A DNA stretch of 64,000 bases from an uncultured Collinsella sp. (GTDB lineage Bacteria; Actinomycetota; Coriobacteriia; Coriobacteriales; Coriobacteriaceae): NCBI GenBank assembly GCA_900541135.1, contig UQIG01000006.1:19712-83711 (forward strand). Reading direction: 5' to 3'. The stretch's first letter is position 1. Every line of letters starts with the position of its first letter. Under the pieces are notes generated by a model. It saw nothing but the letters and a program-made list of their open reading frames with translations, searched no databases and was not told where the DNA came from. Made by a program: the position numbers and the translations under genes. Below are positions 36,233-45,233 of this stretch, piece after piece.

Positions 36233-37654
36233 CTACTCTATCAGGTCGTTGTGGCGCTCGATAGCATCCGCTACCGTACCGCCCTCATCCACAATAAGCG
36301 AACGACGCTTGGGTGAGATAATGCGCTGGGCGGGGTACACGCCGCGGTGGCCGCCGACGAGATAGCTGATAAAGGCCACGATGACAAAGAACCCGGCGGC
36401 CGTGCCGTGGAACAGATCGATGGCCATCATGCAGGTGGTGATGGGCACGTTGAGGCCGGCGCAGAACACGCCGAGCATACCCAGCGCTGCCAGAAAGCTG
36501 GGGTCGATTCCGACGAGGCAACCGATCCAGCCGCCGAGCGCCGCACCGATACCAAACAGGGGCGTGACCTCGCCTCCTTGGAAGCCGGCGCCCAGGGTGA
36601 GCGCCGTCACCACGAGCTTGATGGCTGCGTCGGCAAGGGTCGTGTTACCGGCGAACCCGGCACCCGAGAGCCAGGTGGCAAGGCCGGCATACTTCCAGGC
36701 GTCGAGCATCGCGTAGGCCGCGAGCACTACGAGCGCGGCCACGAGTGCGCGAGCAATATAGTTGGTGATAAAACGACCGTACAGGCTCTTGACGGTTCGA
36801 ACCGACCAGGCAAAGAGGCGTGCCGTCAGACCGAAGATGATGGCGCTGATAACAACGATGACGACCGTTGTGGGCGTCATAGCGGGAACGCTGGCGATGA
36901 CATTCGCTTCGTACTCGGTACCCAGGGCAAGTGATGTAAAGTAGCCGGTAAACGAGGCGACCAGGCAGTAGATGCCCGCGGTGTAGTCGATCTTGCCGAT
37001 AAAGCACATCTCCATGCCAAAGAAGGCTCCGGCGAGGGGTGAACCGAATACGGCGCCAAAGGCCGACGAGATGCCGGCGAGCATGAGGTCGTGGTGGTCA
37101 TGCTTTTTGAGGTGGGTGAGGCTCGAGATGTTGCTGGCGATGGTGCCGCCAATCTGCACCGCGGCGCCCTCGCGGCCGGCCGATCCGCCTGTTAGGTGCG
37201 TGAGTGTGGAGCAGACGAAGGTGAGGACGGCCATGCGCATATGGATAAGGCGTGTGCCCAGGGCGGAGTCGATGACCAGGTTGTTACCTCGTTTGGCGGC
37301 AAGGCCGTGGTTTTTGTACACCCATGCGGTGGCAACGCCCACAACGGGAAGCAACGCGTAAATCCACACGTGGTGCTCGCGATAATCGGTCGCGATATTC
37401 AGCGAGGCCAAAAATGCCCAAGCGGCAACACCCATGGCGAGCGAGACGATGACGACGAGCGCGAGCAGTTTGGCGCTTGCAAACAGGTTGCGGGCGTTGC
37501 GGCGTGTGTCGGCGGCCAAGAGCTGCTCGGAGCGGGTGAGTTGACGCCTGCCGGCCATGATGACGTCGCTAAGGGAGAAAAAGCCGCCATCGTCGAGCGG
37601 CTGGGAATGATCCTGCGCTTCGTTTGCGCTTTCGGGTTTGTTGTTATGAGCCAT
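36233..37654 (-). CDS. ClC family voltage-gated chloride channel/antiporter
   Basis: 473 aa from ATG 37654 (agagga site). The ClC selectivity segments are visible: GGSAGREGAAVQIGG (with gating Glu) and GAGFQGGEVTPLFGIG. The usual GREGP reads GREGA. About ten hydrophobic helices; a cytoplasmic N-terminal stretch of ~70 residues precedes the first. It would exchange chloride for protons or conduct anions. Single gene. Confidence 0.9.
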   Translation of the reverse strand: MAHNNKPESANEAQDHSQPLDDGGFFSLSDVIMAGRRQLTRSEQLLAADTRRNARNLFASAKLLALVVIVSLAMGVAAWAFLASLNIATDYREHHVWIYALLPVVGVATAWVYKNHGLAAKRGNNLVIDSALGTRLIHMRMAVLTFVCSTLTHLTGGSAGREGAAVQIGGTIASNISSLTHLKKHDHHDLMLAGISSAFGAVFGSPLAGAFFGMEMCFIGKIDYTAGIYCLVASFTGYFTSLALGTEYEANVIASVPAMTPTTVVIVVISAIIFGLTARLFAWSVRTVKSLYGRFITNYIARALVAALVVLAAYAMLDAWKYAGLATWLSGAGFAGNTTLADAAIKLVVTALTLGAGFQGGEVTPLFGIGAALGGWIGCLVGIDPSFLAALGMLGVFCAGLNVPITTCMMAIDLFHGTAAGFFVIVAFISYLVGGHRGVYPAQRIISPKRRSLIVDEGGTVADAIERHNDLIE

Positions 37655-37865
37655 ATATTCCTCTTTTAGGTTGCAACGCAAGCATTATAAAACGTGGCAA
37701 GCGCGACGAGCCGGTGGGTTGCTTTCCATTCTGTTTCGCGGCTTGCGGCCGACAGGTGTATTTGCGGGTACAGGCCCAATCGCGGTCGCGCGTCGGGGGA
37801 TTATACTGAGACAAGCATAAAGAATCGGCGTCCCTGTTGTGCGCCGTGGCATTAAAGAGGTGCAT

Positions 37866-39128
37866 ATGGCAGAGAAACTCATTCCGCTGGAGGACGCGCA
37901 GTCGATCGTTCTGTCGCACGTTGCTCTGACCGATCTCGTCGAGATTCCCGTGTGGCAGGCCGCCGGTCTTCCCTTGGCCGAGGACGCGGTGGCCGATATC
38001 GACATCTCGCCGTTTGCCAACAGCGCTATGGACGGATATGCCGTGCGCTCGGCGGACTTGGCGCAGGCGTCTGGTGAGACGCCGGTGACGCTCGACGTTA
38101 TCGGACACGAGGCAGCGGGCCATGTCTTTGAGGGCGTGGTCGGCACGGGCGAGACCGTCCGCATCATGACGGGCGCGCCGGTGCCCGAGGGTGCTGACGC
38201 CGTAGTGAAATACGAGATCGTCGACGTGCTTGACGGCGATGGCAACGAGGGCTCGCACGTTCGCTTCTCGGCGCCGGCCAAGGTAGGGGAGAACGTTCGC
38301 TCTGCCGCCGAGGAGGCCCATGCCGGCGATGCTGTGATGCGCGCCGGCGAGGTCGTGGCTCCGGCGGGCGCGGGTCTGCTGGCAAGCGCCGGATACGCGA
38401 GCGTGAAGGTGCACGCTGCCCCGCGTGTGGGCATCATCTCGCTGGGCACGGAACTGGTCGCACCGAGTAACGTGCCGGCGCGCGGGCAGATTCGCGACTC
38501 CAACTCCTCGGCGTTGATGGCCGAGGCGCTCGATGCAGGAGCCGAGCCCGTGTTCTACGGCATTGCGCCCGACGGTGAGCAGGCGATTGCCGAGCTGGTG
38601 CATCGCGCCACGCGAGAGTGCGATTTTGTCATTACAAGTGGTGGCGCCTCGGCGGGCGATTACGACTACGTGACGGCGCTCGTCCGGCGCGAGGGCGAGG
38701 TGCTGTTCGATCGCATCTCGATGCGTCCGGGCAAGGCCATCACGTTTGGCTTGCTCGGGGGTAAGCCCTACCTGGGGCTTTCGGGCAATCCGGCTGCGGC
38801 GTATGTAGGCTTTGAGATGCTCGCCCGTCCGGCGATTCGCAAGATGCGCGGCTTTGCCGAGGGCGTGCGTCCCGTGCAGCAGGCGACGCTCACGCACGGC
38901 GTGAAAAAGCGCCAGGACCGACGCTTCTTCGATCGCGCCACGGTTTTGCGCGACCCCGAGACCGGTGAGCTGTTGGTGACCGAGGCCAAGACGCAGAATT
39001 CGGCGCTGCTCGGAACTATGCAGCGCGCGAACTGCCTGTTGCGTATTGACGAAGGACCGTGCGAGCTTAAGGCGGGCGACGTCGTGGATGTCGTGCGCGT
39101 CGACCTGCCCGAGGGAACGGTGTTGTAG
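37866..39128 (+). CDS. moeA: Molybdopterin molybdenumtransferase MoeA
   Basis: 420 aa from ATG 37866. Landmarks: PLAEDAVADIDISPFANSAM-type opening, DGYAVR, the MoCF-binding GISSGGAS-like stretch TSGGASAGDYD and GLSGNPAAAYV. It inserts molybdate into adenylylated molybdopterin. It is ten bases upstream of mogA and in one cluster with modABC, which fits the molybdenum-dependent formate dehydrogenase in this window. Confidence 0.95.
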   Translation: MAEKLIPLEDAQSIVLSHVALTDLVEIPVWQAAGLPLAEDAVADIDISPFANSAMDGYAVRSADLAQASGETPVTLDVIGHEAAGHVFEGVVGTGETVRIMTGAPVPEGADAVVKYEIVDVLDGDGNEGSHVRFSAPAKVGENVRSAAEEAHAGDAVMRAGEVVAPAGAGLLASAGYASVKVHAAPRVGIISLGTELVAPSNVPARGQIRDSNSSALMAEALDAGAEPVFYGIAPDGEQAIAELVHRATRECDFVITSGGASAGDYDYVTALVRREGEVLFDRISMRPGKAITFGLLGGKPYLGLSGNPAAAYVGFEMLARPAIRKMRGFAEGVRPVQQATLTHGVKKRQDRRFFDRATVLRDPETGELLVTEAKTQNSALLGTMQRANCLLRIDEGPCELKAGDVVDVVRVDLPEGTVL

Positions 39129-39138
39129 GAGGAATGCT

Positions 39139-39618
39139 ATGGAGCTGAAGATATCGATCGTGACGTGCTCGGATACGCGCGATCTTGCCCAGGACGAGGC
39201 GGGCGCTGTGCTCGAGGAGCTCATCGTGGCGCAGGGATGGACGGTCGTCTCACATGTGGTCGTGCGCGACGACGCCAGCGAGATCGGTGATGCCATTGTG
39301 GAAGCTGCCGATGAGTGCCGCGCCAATGTCGTGCTCACCTGTGGCGGCACGGGACTTTCGATGCGCGACGTGACGCCCGAGGCGACGCGTGCCGTCTGCG
39401 ACCGCGATGTGCCGGGTATTGCAGAGGCGATCCGTGCATACTCCATGACCAAGACACGCCGCGCCATGCTCTCGCGCGCCGTGTGCATGCAGCGTGGGCA
39501 TACGCTTGTCATCAACTTTCCGGGATCTACGAAAGCGGCCCGCGAAAGCTGGGAGGCCGTGAGCGATCAGCTGGAGCATGCGGCCCAAATGACGGCGGGC
39601 GGCGGGCACGCCAAATAA
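39139..39618 (+). CDS. mogA: Molybdopterin adenylyltransferase MogA/MoaB
   Basis: 159 aa from ATG 39139, with aggagg directly upstream; the frame opens earlier inside moeA. MoCF domain: VTCSDTRDLAQDEAG opening, the nucleotide loop LTCGGTGLSMRDVTPEAT and FPGSTKAARE. It adenylylates molybdopterin before MoeA acts. Gap to moeA is ten bases, so they form an operon. Closed by a strong terminator. Confidence 0.92.
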   Translation: MELKISIVTCSDTRDLAQDEAGAVLEELIVAQGWTVVSHVVVRDDASEIGDAIVEAADECRANVVLTCGGTGLSMRDVTPEATRAVCDRDVPGIAEAIRAYSMTKTRRAMLSRAVCMQRGHTLVINFPGSTKAARESWEAVSDQLEHAAQMTAGGGHAK

Positions 39619-39631
39619 GCGCACTACCTGC

Positions 39632-39668
39632 GGCGGAGCGACCTTACGGGCTGCTCCGCCTTTTTTTA
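39632..39668 (+). terminator. Terminator after mogA
   Basis: Stem ggcggagc / gctccgcc followed by seven T residues. Confidence 0.92.
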
Positions 39669-39757
39669 TGCAGCGGCAGTGCGGTCATCTCGGGGTTATC
39701 GGTAAAAGAAACTTATTAGACGAGAAGTAGTTATCACAAACATTATTCGCGCTAAAG

Positions 39758-39763
39758 TATAAT
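39758..39763 (+). promoter_or_regulatory. -10 element before modA
   Basis: Perfect TATAAT in the AT-rich stretch between mogA and modA; no good -35 hexamer at normal spacing, so an activator or repressor site may overlap it. Confidence 0.55.
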
Positions 39764-39823
39764 CTAGTAACAGAATAAAGCCCGCGGTGGGGTGCCCGGG
39801 CATAGCGTTCGAAAGGGTTGAAT

Positions 39824-40699
39824 ATGTTCGATATGGTATCTCGCCGCGGATTCGTCTCGCTTTCTGCTGTCGCCGCTGCCGGCCTTGGTCTTGCCGGCTG
39901 CTCGGGCAGCAAGACGTCCGAGCCGGCCGGATCCGATGCCGGCTCCGCCAAGGCCTCTTCCAAGAAGGAAACCGTCGAGCTGCAGGTCTTTGCCGCCAAC
40001 TCCCTCGAGAAGGCCCTTCCCGAGATCCAGGAGCTCTACACCGACCAGACCGGCACCACCTTTGCCGATACGCAGTTTAAGGCATCTGGCGACCTTGTCG
40101 AGCAGATGCGCGCCGGTGCCGCCGTCGACGTGCTCATCACGGCCTCCAAGGGCACCATGGATGACGCTGAGACCGCCGAGCTCGTCGACGCCGACACGCG
40201 TGAGGACATGTTCGTCAACGACCTCGTGATCATTCGCGCCGAGGGCTCCGACACCAAGATCGAGGCCATCGCTGGCGTCGCGAATCTGGACGGTAAGATC
40301 GCCATCGGCGACGCCAAGACCGTTCCTGCCGGCAAGTACGCCAACCAGGCGCTGGCTTCCGTGGGCCTTTATACCGGCACCGAGGGCGACGATGGCGAGT
40401 ATGCTCCCGAAATCGCCGACAAGGTCGCGCTGGCCGATAAGGTGGGCACCGCCGCCGCTTATGTGTCCACAGGCGACTGCGTGGCCGGTTTTGTCTACAG
40501 TTCTGACATCTACCGCTACGACGGCATCGAGGAGGCCTTTGTGTGTCCCGAGGATTCGCACAAGCCCATCGTGTATCCGGGTGCCGTTGCCGAGAGCTCC
40601 GAGCACGCCGACGAAGCCAAGGCGTTTATCGACTTCTGTCTGACCAACAAGAAGGCTCAGAAGATTTGGGCTAAGTACGGCTTTGAGCTTTCCGAGTAG
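39824..40699 (+). CDS. modA: Molybdate ABC transporter substrate-binding protein (lipoprotein)
   Basis: 291 aa from ATG 39824 (gaaaggg six bases before). The N-terminus has a twin arginine (VSRRGFVSL) and a lipobox LAGC with Cys26, so it is probably a Tat-exported lipoprotein. The mature part has ModA features: LQVFAANSLEKALPEI, a FKASGDLVEQM stretch and ASKGTMDDAE. It captures molybdate or tungstate. A terminator hairpin follows at 40731, so modB may be expressed at a lower level. Confidence 0.93.
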   Translation: MFDMVSRRGFVSLSAVAAAGLGLAGCSGSKTSEPAGSDAGSAKASSKKETVELQVFAANSLEKALPEIQELYTDQTGTTFADTQFKASGDLVEQMRAGAAVDVLITASKGTMDDAETAELVDADTREDMFVNDLVIIRAEGSDTKIEAIAGVANLDGKIAIGDAKTVPAGKYANQALASVGLYTGTEGDDGEYAPEIADKVALADKVGTAAAYVSTGDCVAGFVYSSDIYRYDGIEEAFVCPEDSHKPIVYPGAVAESSEHADEAKAFIDFCLTNKKAQKIWAKYGFELSE

Positions 40700-40730
40700 T
40701 GCATAGCTGAGCTACATAACGATATGCTTG

Positions 40731-40766
40731 AGGGCGGGCGTTCTTGCGATCGTCCGCCCTTTTTTG
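40731..40766 (+). terminator. Hairpin with T run between modA and modB
   Basis: Stem gggcggg / gtccgccc with T run. It may reduce transcription from modA into modBC. Confidence 0.75.
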
Positions 40767-40816
40767 ATTGAATCGGCGCGCCCGCGCGCCGTTGCCGTAT
40801 GTTTGAGGAGTCGCCC

Positions 40817-42298
40817 GTGTCAAGGAAAACGATTCGCCTGTTCGCCGTGTTGGCAGCACTTGCCTTTGCGTTTACCTCGCTGCCTGGGGTTGCCCGTGCC
40901 GAGGCGCTCTTTACCACTGCCGATGGGCACCAGGCGACCGAGGACTCCGCGCTTATCGATGGCGTCGATTTTGGCCTCAATGCGTTTGAGCGAAATGCCA
41001 AGGGAACGGCGCGCTCGTTTGTAGGTCAGCCCGAGGGCTATCGTTTTCCCATCTACAAAAAGACGTCGCTCGTAACGGTGACCACGCCTATGAGCGTCGT
41101 GGTGTGGGTTGATGCGCACGCCGCTAGGGGGGCGGGCTTTGATATCGCAGCCACTTCCGACCAAAAGGCGCTTAAGAAGATGCTCACGGGGCTCGATAAG
41201 TCTCACTCCATGGGCGGAGCGCTGCTGGAGGATTCAAAGCTCGAGTGGGTGTTTACCTCGGACAATGAGTTGGTGCAGGGCGATTACTGCTATCAGTTTA
41301 AGGTGAAGGGCGGTGACGGCGATTACTACACGGTGGTAAATGCCGCCACCGCCGCAAACACCGAGCTAAACTTGGGTGACGGCGCCCTGTGGAGCGATAA
41401 CGCCGCCCTGGTGCCGTATGCGAGCGTCTCGACGACGGAGCCGCCGTCACTGGCAGAGCGCGCCGCAGCCTTCTTTGGCGGTATCGACTATCGTCCGTTT
41501 TGGGTGTCCATAAAAACGAGCGGACTTGCCCTCGTAATTGCCTTTGCGCTGGGCCTGTTTGCCGCATGGAAGACCATGGGAACCACGAGTCGCGTGAAGG
41601 GCCTGCTCGACTCGGTCTTTACCATCCCCATGGTGCTGCCGCCTACGGTGTGCGGCTTTCTGCTCCTCATGCTGTTTGGATGTTCGACCGGGGTCGGCCA
41701 GTGGCTTATCGCGCACGGCGTCTCAATTGTCTTTACGTGGCCGGCGGCGGTGATCTCTGCCGTGGTGGTGTCGTTTCCCCTGGTCTACCGCACGGCGCTC
41801 GGTGCTTTTGAGAGCCTCGACACGCAGATGCTCGATGCGGCGCGAACCCTGGGATGGTCCGAGCGTCGCATCTTTACCAAGCTTATGATGCCGCTCGGGT
41901 GGCCTTCTATTGCTGCTGGTACGGTCCTCGCCTTCGCGCGTGCCATGGGAGAGTTTGGCTGCACGCTGTTCTTTGCGGGCAACTACGCCGGCATTACGCA
42001 GACCATCCCCATCGCCATCTACTTTGAGTGGATGGGCGGCAATACATCGGTGGCGCTCTTCTGGGTTGTCGTCGTGATTGTCTTTAGCTTTTTGGTCATC
42101 CTGTTCATCAACATGTACACCGCTCATTCGCAAAAGTATCGCGAGCGGGGCCTTTCCCGTGCGGAGCGGAAGCAGGCTAAGGAGCTCGCCGGACAGGGCG
42201 ATTCGCTCGACCCGGCGGGCGGCGACGCCCTGCGTATCGATCGCGATGCGCTGGCTGAGCTTATGCGCGATGACGCGGTCACGAAGGGAGGTCGATAG
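40817..42298 (+). CDS. modB: Molybdate ABC transporter permease ModB with large N-terminal extracytoplasmic domain
   Basis: 493 aa from GTG 40817 (gaggag six bases before); an ATG at 40799 is in frame but lacks a site. Residues 1-28 form a signal-like helix ending VARA; about 25-225 are an unrecognised extracytoplasmic domain; from ~230 the ModB permease follows, with IPMVLPPTVCGFLLL, and the EAA-type loop GEFGCTLFFAGN. A charged cytoplasmic tail of ~60 residues ends the protein. Ordinary ModB is ~220-230 aa, so the first half is an addition. modC follows three bases later. Confidence 0.9.
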   Translation: MSRKTIRLFAVLAALAFAFTSLPGVARAEALFTTADGHQATEDSALIDGVDFGLNAFERNAKGTARSFVGQPEGYRFPIYKKTSLVTVTTPMSVVVWVDAHAARGAGFDIAATSDQKALKKMLTGLDKSHSMGGALLEDSKLEWVFTSDNELVQGDYCYQFKVKGGDGDYYTVVNAATAANTELNLGDGALWSDNAALVPYASVSTTEPPSLAERAAAFFGGIDYRPFWVSIKTSGLALVIAFALGLFAAWKTMGTTSRVKGLLDSVFTIPMVLPPTVCGFLLLMLFGCSTGVGQWLIAHGVSIVFTWPAAVISAVVVSFPLVYRTALGAFESLDTQMLDAARTLGWSERRIFTKLMMPLGWPSIAAGTVLAFARAMGEFGCTLFFAGNYAGITQTIPIAIYFEWMGGNTSVALFWVVVVIVFSFLVILFINMYTAHSQKYRERGLSRAERKQAKELAGQGDSLDPAGGDALRIDRDALAELMRDDAVTKGGR

Positions 42299-42301
42299 GT
42301 C

Positions 42302-43372
42302 ATGTCGCTTGTTGTGGATATTAAAAAGCGCTATCCCGGGTTTATGCTCGACATGCAGCTTGAGACCGGCGAGGAGCGTGTGGCGCTACTTGGTGCCTCC
42401 GGTTGCGGCAAGAGCTGCACGCTGCGCTGCATTGCCGGTGTGGAGACGCCCGACGAGGGCAAGATTGTCGTCAACGGCGTGACCTTTTTTGACTCGGAGG
42501 CGGGCATCAACCTGTCACCCCAGGAGCGAAAATGCGCCCTGTTGTTCCAAAACTATCAGCTGTTTCCCAACATGACGGTAGCCGATAACGTATGCGCCGG
42601 TGTAAAGGATGCGGGCGACGCCGCGGCGCGCAAGCAGCTTGCCGAGCGCTACCTGGGTATCTTTGGACTGGCCGACTTTGCCGACCGCTATCCCGCGCGA
42701 CTCTCGGGCGGTCAGCAGCAACGCGTGGCGCTTGCCCGCATGGTGGCGGCGCATCCGGGCATCTTTATGTTCGACGAGCCCATGAGCGCGCTCGATGCGT
42801 ATCTTAAGAGCGCGCTCGAACAGAACATGCTCGACCTGTTCGATGTATGCAACCGCACCGTGCTCTACGTGAGCCACGACATCGACGAAGCGTGCCGCCT
42901 GTGCCAGCGCATCTGCGTGATGCACGACGGGCATGTGGAGGAGATCGGCTCCGTCGAGGAAGTGGTCCGTCGTCCGCAAACGCTGGCGGCGCTGCGCCTG
43001 ACGGGGTGCAAGAACACAAGCCGGGCGCGCAAGATTGGCGACGAAGAAGTTGAGGCCCTCGACTGGGGCATGACCTTTAACGTGGGTCGCGAGGTTCCCG
43101 ATAATGTGGCGTACCTGGGCGTTCGCGCAAGCTACTTCCATGTTGACAATCGCGTTGAGCGGGGTCGTAACAGCTACGATTTGCACGTGGCCCGTGTGAG
43201 CGATTCGCGCTTTGAGCGGCTGGTGCTGCTGGACGTGCCGCGCGTCGATGCGCCCACGCGTCTGCAGTGGAAGGTCAACAAGGTGGGCGTAGCTGTCGAC
43301 GAGCTGCCGCAAGCAGGCGAGACGCTGCGCATGCACTTTGATGCGAGTAAGATCCATTTGGTTTGTCGATAG
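42302..43372 (+). CDS. modC: Molybdate ABC transporter ATP-binding protein ModC
   Basis: 356 aa. ABC motifs: Walker A GASGCGKS, signature LSGGQQQR, Walker B FMFDEPMSALD, H-loop SHD. The C-terminal ~120 residues resemble the regulatory MOP-like half of ModC. Coupled with ModB, with only three bases between them. Together with modA, moeA and mogA it forms the molybdenum supply block for the formate dehydrogenase. Confidence 0.93.
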   Translation: MSLVVDIKKRYPGFMLDMQLETGEERVALLGASGCGKSCTLRCIAGVETPDEGKIVVNGVTFFDSEAGINLSPQERKCALLFQNYQLFPNMTVADNVCAGVKDAGDAAARKQLAERYLGIFGLADFADRYPARLSGGQQQRVALARMVAAHPGIFMFDEPMSALDAYLKSALEQNMLDLFDVCNRTVLYVSHDIDEACRLCQRICVMHDGHVEEIGSVEEVVRRPQTLAALRLTGCKNTSRARKIGDEEVEALDWGMTFNVGREVPDNVAYLGVRASYFHVDNRVERGRNSYDLHVARVSDSRFERLVLLDVPRVDAPTRLQWKVNKVGVAVDELPQAGETLRMHFDASKIHLVCR

Positions 43373-43801
43373 CGCCGGGTAATGCCGTCGGGGATATAAG
43401 CCTTGGCGGCTTCGTCTTGCCGCTCGCCGAATGTGGGATGACAAACTCTTATCAATCAAGATAATTATTTATTAAACGACGGTACACGACGCTGTCGTAC
43501 GAATGTCGGCGGTGTTCGTCTGGACGACAACCGTTGATATAGTTACCTTCGACGAGAAAAGGAGGGCGCGCCGATGCCGCATAAGACATATTCGTGTCGC
43601 GTTGCCGTGCGCGCCCTGTATATGGCTCGGAGCCGCATATGAGCAGGTATGTTCACGGCTTCGGGAGAGACGACGCACAACTAAATAATCAGCTGCAAAG
43701 CAGGTTCCCCAAAATTCCGGGTTTGAGCACGGCTGGGTTTTCGCCACCCACCGTGCAGCAATACCGTAGCTATCCGTATTTGGTTCGAGAGGGGAACCGT
43801 C
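43373..43801. other. Long leader/intergenic region before the HgdB-type operon
   Basis: 429 bases with an AT-rich patch at ~43450-43500 (probable promoter), a strong ribosome site at 43560-43565 with a short ORF (see separate entry), and a possible fold around 43700-43780 (caaagcaggttcc / gggttttcgccaccc). No riboswitch family was recognised. Confidence 0.5.
43574..43642 (+). CDS. Possible short leader ORF
   Basis: 22 codons (MPHKTYSCRVAVRALYMARS, then RI, stop TGA) with aaaggagg eight bases upstream, a better ribosome site than many real genes here. It lies ~160 bases before the dehydratase-like gene. It could be a regulatory upstream ORF; no homologue is known to me. Confidence 0.35.
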   Translation: MPHKTYSCRVAVRALYMARSRI

Positions 43802-45085
43802 ATGGCTGAAGAATTCGATTTCCATCCGATGTGGGAGAGCCTCGGCATGAATCTTGCCGACCACGACATGCTGCTGGGCGCCGTGGGCCAGATGTACGGC
43901 GATATGTTCCTGACGCAGAACAATCGCCCCAAGTCCACGTCCTACCTGGATTTTGTCGCCACTAACATCCACAGCGGCCGTATTAAGGAGATGCTCGACA
44001 AGAAGGAGGCCGGCGAGGCCACCAAGATTGTTGGCAGCTTCTGCGTCTACGTGCCCGAGGAGATCGTGCTCGCCTGCGACGGTATCCCTGTGGGTCTGTG
44101 CTCGGGTGCCGACTGGGCAACCGACAAGGTCGAGGAGCACTTGCCGCGCAACACCTGTCCGCTCATCAAGAGCTTTGCCGGCTTTAAGCTGGGTGAGGTC
44201 TGCCCTTACATCGAGTCGAGCGACCTGGTGGTGGGCGAGAACACCTGCGATGGCAAGAAGAAGGCCTACGAGTTCTTTGCCACGCAAAAGAACATGTACG
44301 TCATGGATATTCCCAACGTGCACGACGAGTCGACGCTCGTGACCTGGAAGGCCGAGGTCAAGAAGCTCGCCGCCAAGATCGAGGAGGAGTGCGGCGTCAC
44401 GATTACGCCTGAGCGTCTGAAGACCGCCATCCACAGCGTCAATGAGAAGCGTCGCGCCCTGCAGCGTCTGGCTGCGACCCGCGCTGCCGACCCGGCGCCC
44501 ATCAGCGGTCTCGACAGCCTGCTGACCGTTCAGGCCGCCTTTATGGACGACACGCCGCGTCTGACCGGAGCCATCAACGATATGGCGGCTGAGTGCGAGC
44601 AGCGTGTCGAGGCCGGCGAGGGTGTGGCACCCAAGGGCACCAAGCGCATCCTGTACACCGGTACGCCCATGGCCGTCCCCAACTGGAAACTGTTCAACCT
44701 TATCGAGAAGGCCGGCGGCGTCGTGGTGGGCGAGGAGTCCTGCACGGGCTCGCGCTACTACAAGGACCTGGTCGACGAGTCCGGCGAGACGGTCGACGAG
44801 ATGCTCGACGCCATCGCCGAGCGCTACTTTAAGATCAGCTGCGCCGTCTTTACGCCCAACGACCAGCGTATGAAGGACATCGTTCAGATGGCACGCGACC
44901 TTCATGCCGACGGCATCGTGGACGTGGCGCTGCAGTTCTGCACGCTTTACGAGATGGAGTCCTTTGCCGTGGAGAAGGCCGCCGAGGAAGCCGGCATTCC
45001 GTTTATGCACATCACGACCGACTACGCCGGCGAGGATGCTGGCCAACTGCAAACCAGGATCGAGGCTTTCTTGGAAACCATTTAG
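43802..45085 (+). CDS. 2-hydroxyacyl-CoA dehydratase / double-cubane cluster protein family (HgdB-like), first copy
   Basis: 427 aa, HgdB/DUF2229-like iron-sulfur protein. Conserved cysteine stretches: GSFCVYVPEEIVLACDG, NTCPLIKSFAGF, VCPYIESSDLVVGENTCDGK and GEESCTGSRYY. Family members are either the catalytic subunits of 2-hydroxyacyl-CoA dehydratases or double-cubane-cluster proteins that do low-potential reductions. No CoA-transferase or second dehydratase subunit gene is near, which favours the double-cubane type. A second homologue and an activator follow. Confidence 0.85.
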   Translation: MAEEFDFHPMWESLGMNLADHDMLLGAVGQMYGDMFLTQNNRPKSTSYLDFVATNIHSGRIKEMLDKKEAGEATKIVGSFCVYVPEEIVLACDGIPVGLCSGADWATDKVEEHLPRNTCPLIKSFAGFKLGEVCPYIESSDLVVGENTCDGKKKAYEFFATQKNMYVMDIPNVHDESTLVTWKAEVKKLAAKIEEECGVTITPERLKTAIHSVNEKRRALQRLAATRAADPAPISGLDSLLTVQAAFMDDTPRLTGAINDMAAECEQRVEAGEGVAPKGTKRILYTGTPMAVPNWKLFNLIEKAGGVVVGEESCTGSRYYKDLVDESGETVDEMLDAIAERYFKISCAVFTPNDQRMKDIVQMARDLHADGIVDVALQFCTLYEMESFAVEKAAEEAGIPFMHITTDYAGEDAGQLQTRIEAFLETI

Positions 45086-45098
45086 GACTATTCGTCCC

Positions 45099-45204
45099 GG
45101 CGGCTTCCCCAGGCACCCGATCTTGCCGTTCAAACCGTCGCTTGCGTACCAAAGTACGCGGCGATCCTTTTACGGCAACCTCGGGCACCTGGGAGAGCCG
45201 TTTC
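45099..45204 (+). repeat. Long imperfect hairpin between the two HgdB-like genes
   Basis: About 29 bases from 45099 (cggcttccccaggcacccga...) are largely complementary to the 29 bases ending near 45204 (...cgggcacctgggagagccg), 23 of 29 positions. Inside is a tighter hairpin gtcgcttgcgtac-caaa-gtacgcggcgat. It could reduce readthrough or stabilise the downstream mRNA. Confidence 0.7.
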
Positions 45205-45233
45205 CTTGGTTGGTTAAAAGGTTTAGGAGTTAT

